From the NCBI GenBank assembly GCA_003640385.1, contig RCAB01000097.1:1-64000 (forward strand): a stretch of DNA of 64,000 nt, in the 5' to 3' direction. Both the position numbers and the translations under genes were made by a program. This stretch comes from Setaria digitata. Its lineage: Eukaryota; Nematoda; Chromadorea; Rhabditida; Setariidae. Shown here piece after piece: positions 1 to 11,918 of this stretch (position 1 is the first letter of the stretch; each line of letters opens with the position of its first letter). The notes under the pieces were generated by a model that saw only the letters and a program-made list of their open reading frames with translations, was not told the origin of the DNA and ran no database searches.

Positions 1-3000
1 GTGTGAACGAAAATTTGCATAAATGATCTTCAGATTGTACAATTTGTGAATTCTGTTCGCAAGTGCGTTACTCCACGTGTTCTCTCCATAGCATTTTGTG
101 GAATGATGATTTTTCTCGCGCATATAAGTTCAACTGGAAAAACTTATTTTTATTGATAGGAAGAAAAAGAAGTTGGGAATCTGCAGTTTGATGTTTCGAA
201 ATGATATGACGGAAAAATTGTTAAATTGAGAATTTGTTTAGGATAGATGGCAGAATGTCCAGTAAAAAACGAGGAACTCGTTTTCTCAGGCCAGAAATCA
301 GTCAGTCATATCTCTGTTTTTGTCTTATTACAATTATAATTTTTACTAAAAGAAATGCCTAAACTGGAACTGTCAATTTTTTCAAAGAAAAAAATTCGAA
401 CAGTTCTGTACATTGCTTTTAAGGAAATTTTAGGTGCAGCATAATATATAATCATTATCAAGACATCATCACAATTATGGGAAAATGAGGTCAGTTGGAT
501 TTCTGTTATTTCTTGGCACAGAACTGCTGGAATTTGTTTTTAAATCTATCGGAGTATTGAATTATATCTGAATGGCTTATAGCTATTTAGTTCAGGATGT
601 GATTCGTCACCTGTGTATGTCATAAGTTCACATTATTCAACTGGTCGAATTTTTCACAATTTAAATAAGTGGAATTTTGAATAATTTCGGCACTTTTCAG
701 GTTAGATCCAGCGCCTCAGTAATGAATCTTGATGAGTTACTTTTGCAACGAAAAAAAAAAAAAACAGAAATGGAATTAAATATTTCTTAAAAATTCTGTC
801 TTCTCTGATTTTCCTTGCAATTTCCTAACACAGAATACTCAGTAATAAAATTAAAAAGAAAAAAAAGCAATATAGCTAATTAAAGTATACTTTCGATGAT
901 CAGCTGCATGTCAATTATGACTCTATTAATAGTATGACTAAAATGAGACAGTTCTGTATTCGATTGAAAATTTAAAATTCTAATCCTCAAAGCTGAGTAT
1001 TTTAACAATCAATTATTATTATCTGTGCAATAGGTGATATTTAGAAATACACTGCGCTCTCGTAAAAAAAAGTCATTAATTTCATTCCCTTACAAGAACA
1101 CTTTATTATCCCAAATCTGTCGCATGAATCATTCTACCCTCTGAGAAATGCAGAGAATTCTTATAGATAAGATTGTCAGGTAATCGAGGATAATGATGAC
1201 AGGTGCAAAAATATTGCAGGCAGAGATTCGTTTCTCTTTTGAATATTACAAATCAACTGGACAAAACTAATTCTTATTTTTAGATTCATCTACTTCATTG
1301 CTTTGATTCTTCCTGACAAGTAATTGAAGACTTATTGGTAAGAATCCATATTTAAAACATTGTTTAAACAGTTCAATCGTAATTTGTGCTTTTTGCAAAT
1401 TAATTTAGTGAAGTAGAGGCAATATTAGATCGTTTCACTGCATTTTTGGTAAAAAGAAATTAAAATGTAAGCAAAATATTTGCTTTTATTCTTCGAATGC
1501 AAAAAATTTGAATCATTGCTGGGTATACGAACAGAATCGAATTACTGGAATCTTTTTTTTCCCTTTCAATTTTTTTTAAACTTCCAAATGCTTCTGGATT
1601 TTCCAGAAGGTTTCTTAGTTCAAATGTTAAATCAGAAAATATGAAGTGCTGAAGTAGAATTGTTTCCTTTTTCTTTCCTTTCATCTTAGTTCTACTTTGA
1701 TTAGTAAGTCGTATGTTTCCATAATATATTATCAAAAAACAAAAAAAAATTTGCTTTTCTGTCTGTCATTAGATAGCGAATTTTTCAAAATTTAACGAAT
1801 TATCATTAAGCATTATCATTCAATTACAAACTATTATTAATTTCGTTAGTTTCAATGAGTCATTTAAATTTTTCACAAGAAGAAAAAATGATCTTAAGCC
1901 CTTGTACAAGTTGCAAGTTCAAGGCTTTTGTTTTATTATTCATTTCCAAAAATTCCTAACAAATTTTGATTAATTGATTTACAGTTTATTCATCCAGCAA
2001 GGAATGAAGATATTACTGTCTGATTGCAATTTTTTCCCTCCTTCCCTTATCATTTCCATTGATATCATTCAATAACTTAAATTTCTACTTTTGCTAATGT
2101 TCTCATATAGAATCATTTAGTGCTGTAACAGAAGGCTAATGAAAAATTAAAATAATCCTGGAAAAAAATGGAATTGCATAGAATGCAAAAGCTTGATAAT
2201 TTTTTCAATGTGATCTTCAGTCAATATCCATTGTGAAATTCTATAAATTGTTTAATTTTATCAAAAATGGAAGCAAGTTTCGTGCTTTTTCTGATAAGAT
2301 TATTGCTTATTATCAGTTGATAACCACTCTAGTTTCCCGCTTGATATAATCTAACACTAACGCTTACTCCTTCAAGTCTCTGTAACTTGTCCATGAACTC
2401 TCAGACTGCTCATTTTTCTCTTTTTCCTCTTCATAATTTCCAAATACTTTCAACCGGAAATTGGCTTTTCCAATCTTTACTAATTCGAATCACTCAGCAA
2501 CTTCATTCCACTCATTTCCTCCATCATTGAATTAGCAACTTCATTAGCCATTGTTTTCTCCTAACACTAACATATTTGCTCAGTTTTCAGTTCTCGCCAT
2601 CTGCAGTTCCCTCCAGGTAACAACTCTATGCAAATGATCAATAGATGCCTATTACCAGCTAATAGGTAAGCAGGTAATTTCCAGCAAAAATACTACTTTA
2701 TTCATTCAGCAGAATTCACCTCAAATAAAACCAACAAGTTTTTCTGCTTTGGTACTTCTAACATTGTCCAGTAATTATCATTCACTAAACTTAAAATTGT
2801 GCGGAAAGATTATCAGTTAGTTTCTCAGCCACTGATAAAAGTGATCATCATCTAATGCAGACCTGCGAATTTCATGCTTCAGTTCCATCCGGAATATTCT
2901 CACGGATTTTTTCCTCATTCTCATTTGAATCTCGAGATTTTATTATCATAATAATCGAATTGATGATTATGATCTAAAAATACTCCAGAAATCAATATCA

Positions 3001-3239
3001 GAACTGAATTTCTCGTTCCGATGGTCATGCTTTTTCATTTTTTTTTTAATTACTCTCCTAAATAATGTATTATCAATGATATTGGATTTGAAATCTTCTC
3101 TTTGCTGATCGATGTCATCTTCTGGAAGGAATTTCGAGAATTCATTGAAGAGGTTAAGATTGAGAATTTATAACTTTTTTTTTTCTAAAAAAAAGGAGTA
3201 TTTTAATGGTGTGGTAATTTCCTTTGTTTTTCATTTGTT

Positions 3240-3375
3240 TAACATTTATTATTATCACTATTAATTGTTATTATTGTTATTATTATTATTATTGTTTTAT
3301 TATTTATTATTATTTATTATTATTATTATCAATTATTATTATTATTATAATCATCATCATTATCATTATTATTAA
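3240..3375. repeat. Interrupted (ATT)n simple repeat
   Basis: This is a run of ATT/TTA triplets broken by single substitutions, passing into ATC-containing triplets at its right end. It is non-coding in all frames and lies in intergenic DNA. Confidence 0.85.
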
Positions 3376-3402
3376 TTAATAATTGGGATGAATGAAAAGG
3401 AA

Positions 3403-3521
3403 ATAAATTTTTGCTCACAAATGCGATTCATATGACAATTTGTTATTATTATTGCTATTAATAATTACAATTAATCGGTGATAGATAAATTTTTGCTCAT
3501 AAATGCGATTCATATGACAAT
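3403..3521 (+). repeat. 37-bp direct repeat, two copies
   Basis: Positions 3403-3439 and 3485-3521 carry the same 37-bp sequence (ATAAATTTTTGCTC at the left end, CATATGACAAT at the right) with one mismatch. The copies are 45 bp apart, separated by AT-rich sequence. No coding potential is seen. The high identity suggests a recent local duplication. Confidence 0.8.
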
Positions 3522-5418
3522 GTTTACTGTTGTCGTGTGATTGAGGCTTGAGCAAATGGCGATATAACGCTTGTTTGCTTTAAACTCAGGTAGAAGTTAT
3601 TTGTAAACACTTATTTTGTTTGAGAAAGTGATGGAAGAATAATTTGCAGGAAGCGGACATGCTATACTTTTTTAAAAAATAATATGTTTTTTTTTTTTTC
3701 CTTGCTTTCTTAAAAATAAGCGGAAAGATGGGAATTTTCAAGATGTTAAATATTCAGGTTATGAATAGGATCAGTGTATTTACATTTGTTATACTATATC
3801 TAAATTTGATGTGTTTAAAGTTTTGTTTTCATTTAAAAGTTCTCCAATGTTTTCATTTAAATTTTGCTCAATTTTGATTTTGTTTATTTCGCAATGCTGA
3901 ATTTAAAATTCAAAATCTTTTTTCAAACCTATCAAAGTACCCAATCGTTATTTTTAAATCAACTTTTTTTCCTGGTAGAGGAAAGAACTTGTAGAGTAGA
4001 TTTGTGCTAAATGTGATAATAATTTTTTTTTTTTTTTTTAAAGTGCGCGATTGAGTTTTTTTCTTTTCCTCTATAAATTATCAACTTTCGCAATTTTGTT
4101 TTTAAACCGATTATTGAATCATAGTATACAGGATATTTTGCAGAAGGCATTCCACAATTAATAATTTAGTACATCTAATAAATTTCCAAGTTTGTTGATT
4201 GTGGAGAAAAATTAAGCGTAAATTTATGGTTACTAACAAGCCTCAAATTTTAATATACTTTGTTAAATGTATGGTTTTTCATAAGTTTTTTTTCTTCTTT
4301 TTTGCTATCTGTGAAGAATAGAAAGTAATTTGTAATTGAAAAGTAATTACTCATTAGACATGCGCAAAAGTCTTCAAATATATAAATGAGATGGAAATAT
4401 TACCAAATATCACGAATAATATATTAAGAAAAGGCTTTCATTACATCTATCCATCCAGTAAGCATACATTTCAGAAAGATATATTTGACCACTTCTGTAA
4501 CACAATATTTTACTATTTAATTTATATTGGTACTGAAATCTAAATTGATTTTAATGAAAAAAAAAAAGAAATTAAAGTTAATATAAAATATCAATTTTAT
4601 CACGCATAGTGATGAAGGAAAAAGAAAAAAAGAACACTTTCTGCTATTTGTGCAAATGAAATGAAAAAAAAAAAAAAAAAATGAAAATTGTTATCTATGT
4701 TTTATGTTTTTCAGTCTTCAAACAATGATTAACTCAGAGTTGATTAAGAAATTTATGTAAACAAAATTGACCGTATTCTTTGAAGAAATTCCGATAATTT
4801 TATAAGGTTTTGATAAGATTAAAATTAAAAAAGTGAATAAGTAATCTTTTTTAAAGGAAATATTAATAAGGGTGAAAGGAAGTTCAATTTGTCTTTTTTA
4901 AAAGAAAATTTCCTTCTTGACTTCATTAACTTTATGGAAAGGTGTAATAGTTGTTCATTGCCGCTTTACGGTACAACTTAGATGGTATTAGCTTATTTCC
5001 AGCGCAGCGCTACTGTGTTATCACTTACATTTTATCAAAGTGATACTTTAAAAAAATTCTTTAATACTAATTAATTCTTCGTTCACCATCAGATGTATTA
5101 TATTTAATCAGTGTTTATTTTTCGCCGGATTATCAATTATCATTAGTTTATGCTAAGCTGACTTTTTAAATTACATATTTTTTTTTCTTTATAATTTTAT
5201 TAATTTAAACAATCCTCTTGACATTTAATTAACTCCAACGTTTTCCAAGGTTTTTTTTTTAAATTGCATCTTTTTTTGAAATTTTGTTAATTTGAAGAAT
5301 CTTCTTGGCATTTAATTAATTCCATATCGTGTTTGCATTCCGAAATTGTTAGCAAGACTGGATGAATTAGTTGTTTTGCTGTATGCTATGCTCTTTTCTA
5401 ATATTTTAATTTTCTAAT

Positions 5419-5604
5419 TCACTCAAGTTTTTTATACTTCATTAATTCTCTTTCATTGAAAGAAAGATATTGTTGCTGATTACCGGTATTGAACTTGAAT
5501 TCATTAATTCTATTTAGATTATAAGGTAGTCCGCTTCTTGCCTTCTTCCACAATTCATCCTGCTTGATCAAATTACCTGAGACAGATATTGATTGACAAA
5601 TCAT
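5419..5604 (-). CDS. Orphan 61-residue ORF
   Basis: A single uninterrupted ORF from ATG to TGA on the minus strand. The product has mixed composition, with an ELWKKARSGLPYNLNRINEF segment followed by a Gln-rich patch and a basic C-terminus. I recognise no domain, signal peptide or membrane span. The composition looks more like protein than the poly-K/F/N translations typical of the surrounding AT-rich DNA, but nothing else supports it. It could be one exon of a larger gene or a chance ORF. Confidence 0.25.
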   Translation of the reverse strand: MICQSISVSGNLIKQDELWKKARSGLPYNLNRINEFKFNTGNQQQYLSFNERELMKYKKLE

Positions 5605-6280
5605 CTTATTTGATCACGTCACCTTACACTGACACTAACTGATGACTGTAATGAATGATACCTAAGTAACTGTTTCATCAATACATACAATAGTTTCGCT
5701 TTCTGCTGTTCTAGTATTAAATTAATTGATCTGATTGACAGCATTCAGGTGTAATTTTTTCCAAACATTTTTTTTTTTCCTCTTCTTTGATCGGTATCAA
5801 ATGACATTTGCTGATTCAATTTAACTGTATCATTTAGAATTATCATCATAAACAGAAATTATTCTCGAAATGAATGAAAGTGATGAGGAGAAAAGAAAAC
5901 TCCTCGTAACATTTTGTTATCAAACACACTCTCAAACTAAGCTGGCTAAGATTTGTTTCACGTCATTCGTTCCTTTTTTGCAATTAGCTTCTTAAATTCT
6001 CAAAATGAAAAAAAAAAAAAAAAATGAAATTTTAATTTAATAATGTTTATATCTGAATTTATTTTTCTAATTTTTTTCTTTTTTTTTCAGGAAATCTTCA
6101 AAAAATATGAAATTACAATACGTTCATTATTAAGGCAGCCAGAAACAATAATTCATTCTGTTACTTTATTTATTAGCATTGATCAGTTTTAATTATTTCC
6201 TAAGGAGAAGGTATTACTGTTTCTGTTTCTTACAAAATTTATAAGCATAGCAGCAATTGAAAAAGAAAAGAAAAATTTAA

Positions 6281-9200
6281 ATGCGCAGAATAATGATAAC
6301 ACCTAATGATATTCAAATTGAAAAAATTTATAAACCGAAACGAGGACCAACATTTCTTGCAACCATTCTTCTGGTAAGCTTTGACTGAAAATTAACTTTG
6401 CATATTCTCTTGTGCTGTTACTTCTGCCTATTTCTACTCAGAAAAAAAAAAATGATAATAAAATTAATCCTGTTTTAAAATTTTAGGAAAAAGATTTGCT
6501 TTTTTTTGGAACGGAATGATATTTCAAATATCTAATTATATGTTTTTACAGTTTAGGTTTAGTTTTCTTTTTTTGTTTGTTTTTTTTTTTTGAAAAAAAA
6601 ATTTTAATTTAGCTTGAGTTCAACGAGAAAAAATGATTATCCTCTAAAGAGACACTTTTTTTTCTAAATTAACTTCAAATTTCTTTATATACAATAAGTT
6701 GAAGCACATGACGATTTAAGTGCGAAATAAATGACGTGGATATGAAGTAGGAATAGCTACTACGCTATCTTTTTTTTTATCAATGTTTTTTTGACAGTAA
6801 TGAGAATGATTTAAATTAAAAATTTAGAAGATTGAATGAAAAAAGAAAAAAACAAAATGTAAATCTTTGCAATTTATTTTAGGACATCCAAACATATTTA
6901 AAAACCAATTTACTTCAACTGAATTCACTGCACGTGGTTACGTGCCAAACACTGATGAAATTTTTTTATTAAAAGATTTTGAAGTTTCTTTTTTTTTTTT
7001 TTTTTTAAATTTCATTAGTTTTATGGTTGAGGATTTGCTTATTTTGATAAACTTACTTGTTCAAAGTTTAATTTATCAATTTGAAATTTTTTTGCCTAAA
7101 TAATTTATAATTACTTCTAGGCGATAGCGTGGCTGGCAAACGAATTTGCCTTGGCATGGGTACATGATCGTATACCACGTGGTAATGTTCCTGCACTACC
7201 TGATTTATGGTTTAGTTTATTTCCAGAAGTAAGTTAAGTTTAATAATTGAAATCTGAAAATGATACTTTAAAAAATAGCATGTTTTCATTACTGTTAGGA
7301 TATTTTTGGTTTCGTACAAATTAAATTGCAATTTTTTTTTTTTTTTAACTTTTCTCAATTTTAAATTTAGAAAAATTAAGTCATATGTTGTACATATGAA
7401 CAAGTATTTGTGATTTCAGATAACAAGTTCGATATTAGTGACAGAATTAATAATGATTACTCTCTTATTAACACTATTCATCATAATGTTTTGCCATCAA
7501 CATCGATGGATCGTTATTCGAAGGGTTTTCTTTTGCGCAGCTTTATGTTACACTTTTCGAGCTTTCTGTATCGTTATTTTTCAAGTTAGTTTTTTAGTTA
7601 CTATCACAATTAGACTCTTTTTTTTTCAGCTTGACCTTTGCTAGCATATAGTTTATGCTAAAAAAAAATTCAAGAATTTGCTTCCTAAAATATTGACAGC
7701 ACTTTTCGAGGAAGTGAAAAAGAAGAAAATGAAATTAGCAATTAATTTTACCTTTATGCAGTGAAAGGTGAAAATTGTTGATTTTCTTCTGCGAAATCGT
7801 TTAAAAAAAATCACTTTTATTGTTTTGATTTGATTGTTTACAAGTAATTAGTTGAAATTTTTCAAAAAAAAAGAATGTTGTCATATTTTTTTAGCTTTTG
7901 CATTTACGTTTTTCAATCTTTTTGAAAAAATTAGGAAAGACAAACTTATTAATTACCAATACCAATTCCAGTTTCAGTTTCCATTTTGTCATTTTAGCGG
8001 TTTACCGTGAGATACATGCAATAATGTCTCCGGTCCAAAATGACTAGTCAAGCACTTCAAATGATACATTTAATCATATTACTTAAGTCTTCTTTATTGG
8101 ACAAACAAAAAATAAATAAATAAATAAACCGCATAATACAAATTGTTTTTAATTTAAAAAATGTCTCAAGTTACCTCCATTTATACTAGATCATTATTAA
8201 GTTTTAGAACTGATTTATTTTAAATATCATTATCATTTTCCTATCGCTGTCATTGCCAGTACTATTGTGTAGCACGAATTAAAAGGCTAAATTAAATTCT
8301 TGTGCAGGACAGGAAATCCAGTAAAGAGTTTTTTTAAATTACTGTAGAAGAAGAAGATTTAAATGAGATAAAATGACACAAAAATATATGAGAAAAAGAC
8401 CGTGTCCTAATCTCTCAGGTATACTTTTAATGAAATATTATTGACCAAACTTNGTTACCGTGTCCTAATCTCTCAGGTATACTTTTAATGAAATATTATT
8501 GACCAAACTTCTTGAATGAATTTTACAAAAATTAAAGATAAATGCGAGAATAATTTTTTTCATAAAATCATTTTTAAGTTCAGCTTAACCGCAACAAATA
8601 ATTAAAATTGTATTGCATAACAGGTGCCAGTGCCGAGCAAGAAAACATACTGTGCACCGCGAAGCAACGGTAGCTTAAATATAATTATCAGTCGAGTTAT
8701 AAGAACATTTTGGTCTGCCGGAATTGAGCAGCTTCGTCCACGGTTAGTCGGAGCATCAGCCCTTTATTCATCAAACAATATTTAATTTTATTTCCCGGAA
8801 ATTAACCTGTCCATTGATTACTTCTTATTGCTTCTAGCTTAATGGCAAATTGATGCTAGCCAAATTGCAAATTAAAGCAGCACAAAGTTCGCGCTTACTT
8901 TTGCAGGGAACTTTGCGGTGATCTGATCATATCAGGACACACCATATCAATATTCATTGCAGCATTAGCCTTAAAAGAATATTGCCCAAGAAGGCTTTAC
9001 TATCTGGCTGAATTATGCTATGCTGCTACATTTCTGGCCGTTTTTTGCATTTTATTAGCCAGGAAACATTATACCATTGATGTTGTATTAGCCTATTGTC
9101 TTACAACACGTGTCTTCTGGACTTACCACTCATTATCGGTATACTTTTAATTTATTCGCCTTTTATTCGTTTTTTTATTTTATTTCGTTTTGGGAAATCT

Positions 9201-9386
9201 TTAAATGATAAAATTATTTGCTTGCAGCATTCTTATCATCAAGGTAGTTTCGATCAGATTCCTTTAAATCAATCAATTTGGGCTTGTATGGTGCCATATC
9301 TCGAAGCAGATGCACCACCACCGCAGTACTTTCTGAATCGATGGAAATGGCCATCCGATTGTCCACAACGTTTCCGGAAAAGATGA
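6281..9386 (+). CDS. Sphingomyelin synthase (PAP2-type phosphocholine transferase), six exons
   Basis: Exons read as 6281-6373, 7121-7228, 7420-7584, 8624-8742, 8907-9138 and 9228-9386. They join in frame with GT-AG borders to give about 291 residues. The product matches the sphingomyelin synthase family: a first membrane span, then an RIPRGNVPALPDLW loop like the family's RVPP...PPLPD, then CGDLIISGHT and HYTIDVVLAY. The expected catalytic residues are His173, His216 and Asp220, with the same 43 and 4 residue spacing as human SMS1 (His285, His328, Asp332). The family moves phosphocholine from phosphatidylcholine to ceramide in Golgi or plasma membranes. There is no N-terminal SAM domain, so the protein is shorter than human SMS1. 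An AATAAA lies about 73 bp after the stop. The ATG is the first in frame ahead of the YKPKRGPTF block. A single-N gap in intron 3 does not touch coding sequence. Which subtype (SMS or SMSr) applies is not settled. Confidence 0.93.
8399..8510 (+). other. Single-N gap flanked by a 54-bp direct copy
   Basis: The N is at 8453. Positions 8399-8452 and 8457-8510 are identical over 54 bp. This is best read as two contig ends that overlap but were not merged. It lies in intron 3 of the sphingomyelin synthase gene. Confidence 0.85.
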
Positions 9387-10555
9387 TCATATAATGCTTA
9401 AATCCATTGGCCATTTATTAATAATCATTTGTGAATATTTTGATTTTTTAAAAATTTCAATAAATCTTTAAAAAGTGAGAAATCTATATGTGCAAAATAA
9501 ATGCTAACTAACAGTAAGCATTATCCATTATTTCTTCAAAAATTTCTAAAAAAAGGCGAATAATTTAAAAGAAAAAAAAGAAAAAATCAATGCAATGAAA
9601 TTCATTATTGCATTTGTTATTAGTAAAACTAAAATACTTTTTTTTTAATTTGTATTCAACTGATGGCAAATTTACATTCTAAATTCAAATTGTAAATCTA
9701 CAATTTACACTTCTGTTTTCAGACTTCTTTTTAATATTTCTTTTAAATTCATGTATTTTGAAAGGCATATGAGTTCTTTTGAAATTGATTATAAAATGTT
9801 CCTTAATCAATGCGGATAAAAATTTCAATCTTTTATCACTAATAAATCAGATATTTTTGTTAAAAAATGATTGTTAGGAATAAGAATCAAAAAATATCTT
9901 AAATTCCCTTCATCATTGCTTAAAGGCATGAACGAACTTTTTCTTTGTATAACTAGCGAAGTGGCACAAATTGTTAATTCACTCCATATTATGGCAGTAA
10001 TTTCAAGTTGATGGAAGTAATGCTTTATGCTCTTATCATTGCTGGCAATATAAATTTGTTTAAAATTGTATTAAACTAAAAGAGCCAAAAAAATGAATTG
10101 AAAAAAAAAAAACTGAAATCTTTTAGCTGAATTTGATTTCTGTGGGCAAATCTTAAATGCAAAAATTTTTGGCAAAATTTATTAATGCATTCTTTTTTTT
10201 TTTTTTTTTGACAGCTAAATCATTAATTTACGATAATTTCTGACATTATGGAGATAAGGCAAATTCCAAATAAGAACATTTTAAATTTAACTGAATTTTA
10301 ATAATGAAGAATTAAATTAAATATAATCTGCATGATTCGATTTTCCGGAAAAGGTCTTCACATTACTGACACATTTCAACATTTTCTAATTTGCTCTTCT
10401 TTGTGATTTTGCAACATTGGAAAACTTATATTTTTCTTATTGCATTTCTTAAAAAGCAAAAAAAAAAAAAAGGGAAAAGAAATAAAGATTTGATCTATGA
10501 AGAAAAAAACGACAATTTAATTTAGATTGAAAATAAAATCTTATTCACAAATAAT
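9387..10555. other. Convergent intergenic spacer
   Basis: This lies between the 3' ends of the sphingomyelin synthase gene (+) and the BAR-domain gene (-). It contains an AATAAA near 9459 for the left gene and AT-rich DNA with poly-A/T runs. I see no further gene. Confidence 0.6.
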
Positions 10556-11918
10556 TTACACCTTTCCAGCACCAAATTTTTCCAACACTTCTTCCATTTG
10601 CCTATGATAATCAAACATTAACTCATTGAAACGTTTAAGACAAGTTGCTTGCTCAATTTGAATTGCTGGGATTTTACTCAAATCAGCCTGGAAATGAACC
10701 AAATTGAAATACAATTCGAAATTTCGGACTTTCAAAAGTAACCTCAAGTATCCTGAAATTCCAATTACACTCTTCTCTAGTTGCATTGAATTTGTATACA
10801 CATTCATACTTACGTACCACAGATCTATAATAATTCAGAATGAATTGAAATAAAACTGATAAACTTGCCTTAACTAAAGCTAACTGTGTCTCGTAATCTT
10901 TTGTGCATTGTTCTAATTTGAAATTTTCCGCCGTTTTCGCTCTTTCATCCCTAAACTTTGTTCATCCTTTTTTTATTATGACACATAAACAAGTGATAAA
11001 TTGGTTCAGATCGATCTTTTAATTAAATTTTCGCTTCCGCTGGTTCTAAATTGTGATACTTTTGACTTTCTTAAAAACATAAATAAATACTTCGGGCTAT
11101 TTTTTTCAGCACTTGCTCTTACCGCATCCATTTGCCATCGTTTTTCTTTCAACAATTCGATTGAGTTTACAATTCTCCCATAATCAGACACAACCCAAGT
11201 TTTCAGTTGATTTGTTACCTTTTAAAAGATGCTTTTCTTTACTACTTAAATTTCTCAGCAATTTTATGAGAATTTCATTTATGTGCATGAGCATAGTCGA
11301 TCGAATATGGTACCAAAAAAGTTTCTACCTCAAGCAAAATTTCAGAGAAGTTAAAAGTTTCAGAATTTTTAGAGTTATAATTCTGTGATAGAATTTTAGG
11401 AACATAATATTAATATTTTTTACCTTATCTTGAATTTCAGTATACATTATCCGTTGCATATTACCGATTATATCATACATTTCGCCTTGAGCTTGCAAAA
11501 AATTTGCATACTGCAAGAAAAGTAGTAAAATCATTGCAGATAACTTTTAATCAATAACTGATTAATCTGCATTGATAACTGGACTACTGATTATTGCTTT
11601 ATCATGTGACTAAGCAAAAACTAACTCTTAGTACTATCTATGTGGCCGATGCGTGTAATTTAAGTGTTAGATATAATTGTAACATACATTCTATGCAATC
11701 GCTGATTTCTCGCTATCACCGAAAGGCTTTTAAAGAAAACTGAGGAAAATTATCACCTCCTCATGTTGGGCAACTTTTGGCTTGAGTAGTTTGATTGACA
11801 GAGCCAGTTTATCACTTGTAGTCGTCCTTTCATCGTTAAGCTGAAAGCGCCGAGAAATCGCATTTGAGCAGCTCATTAACTCATCCGCAACATCACGCAT
11901 CGTTGGTAGCAATTCCAT
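10556..11918 (-). CDS. BAR-domain protein, endophilin/amphiphysin-like
   Basis: Exons in transcript order are 11918-11757, 11510-11424, 11218-11091, 10950-10869 and 10687-10556. They join in frame to about 196 residues ending ...EKFGAGKV. The product is almost all helix with heptad character. It resembles the core of the endophilin-B/BIN type BAR fold: a DKLALSIKLLKP block, then LKTWVVSDYGRIVNSIELLK and EKRWQMDA (compare family LxxFLEGDxKTIxKERxLLQNKRLDLDA), then CLKRFNELMFDYHRQMEEVL for the last helix. BAR domains form curved dimers that bind or bend membranes in endocytosis and trafficking. No SH3 or PX domain is visible. The last intron has a GC donor (AAG|GCAAGT). The start at 11918 is uncertain: it follows a TAG acceptor, so either trans-splicing occurs there or 5' exons are missing. 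A possible exon lies near 12.08-12.12 kb. The closest family member is not settled. Confidence 0.75.

Larger units (their letters stand above)
1..6280. other. AT-rich spacer upstream of the sphingomyelin synthase gene
   Basis: I found no recognisable gene family in this stretch. It holds many poly-A/T runs, an (ATT)n region near 3.24-3.38 kb, a 37-bp direct repeat near 3.4-3.5 kb and one orphan ORF at 5419-5604 on the minus strand. A pair of diverged copies of about 65 bp lies near 5.17-5.33 kb, each ending in a block resembling TTGRCATTTAATTAA. A TTTTTTTTCAG acceptor-like site near 6090 could serve trans-splicing or a 5' untranslated exon of the gene that starts at 6281. Confidence 0.5.

Noticed and set aside
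6867..7103. ORF just upstream of exon 2 of the sphingomyelin synthase gene
   Set aside because: It lies in intron 1; including it would disrupt the conserved first membrane span that joins cleanly from 6373 to 7121.
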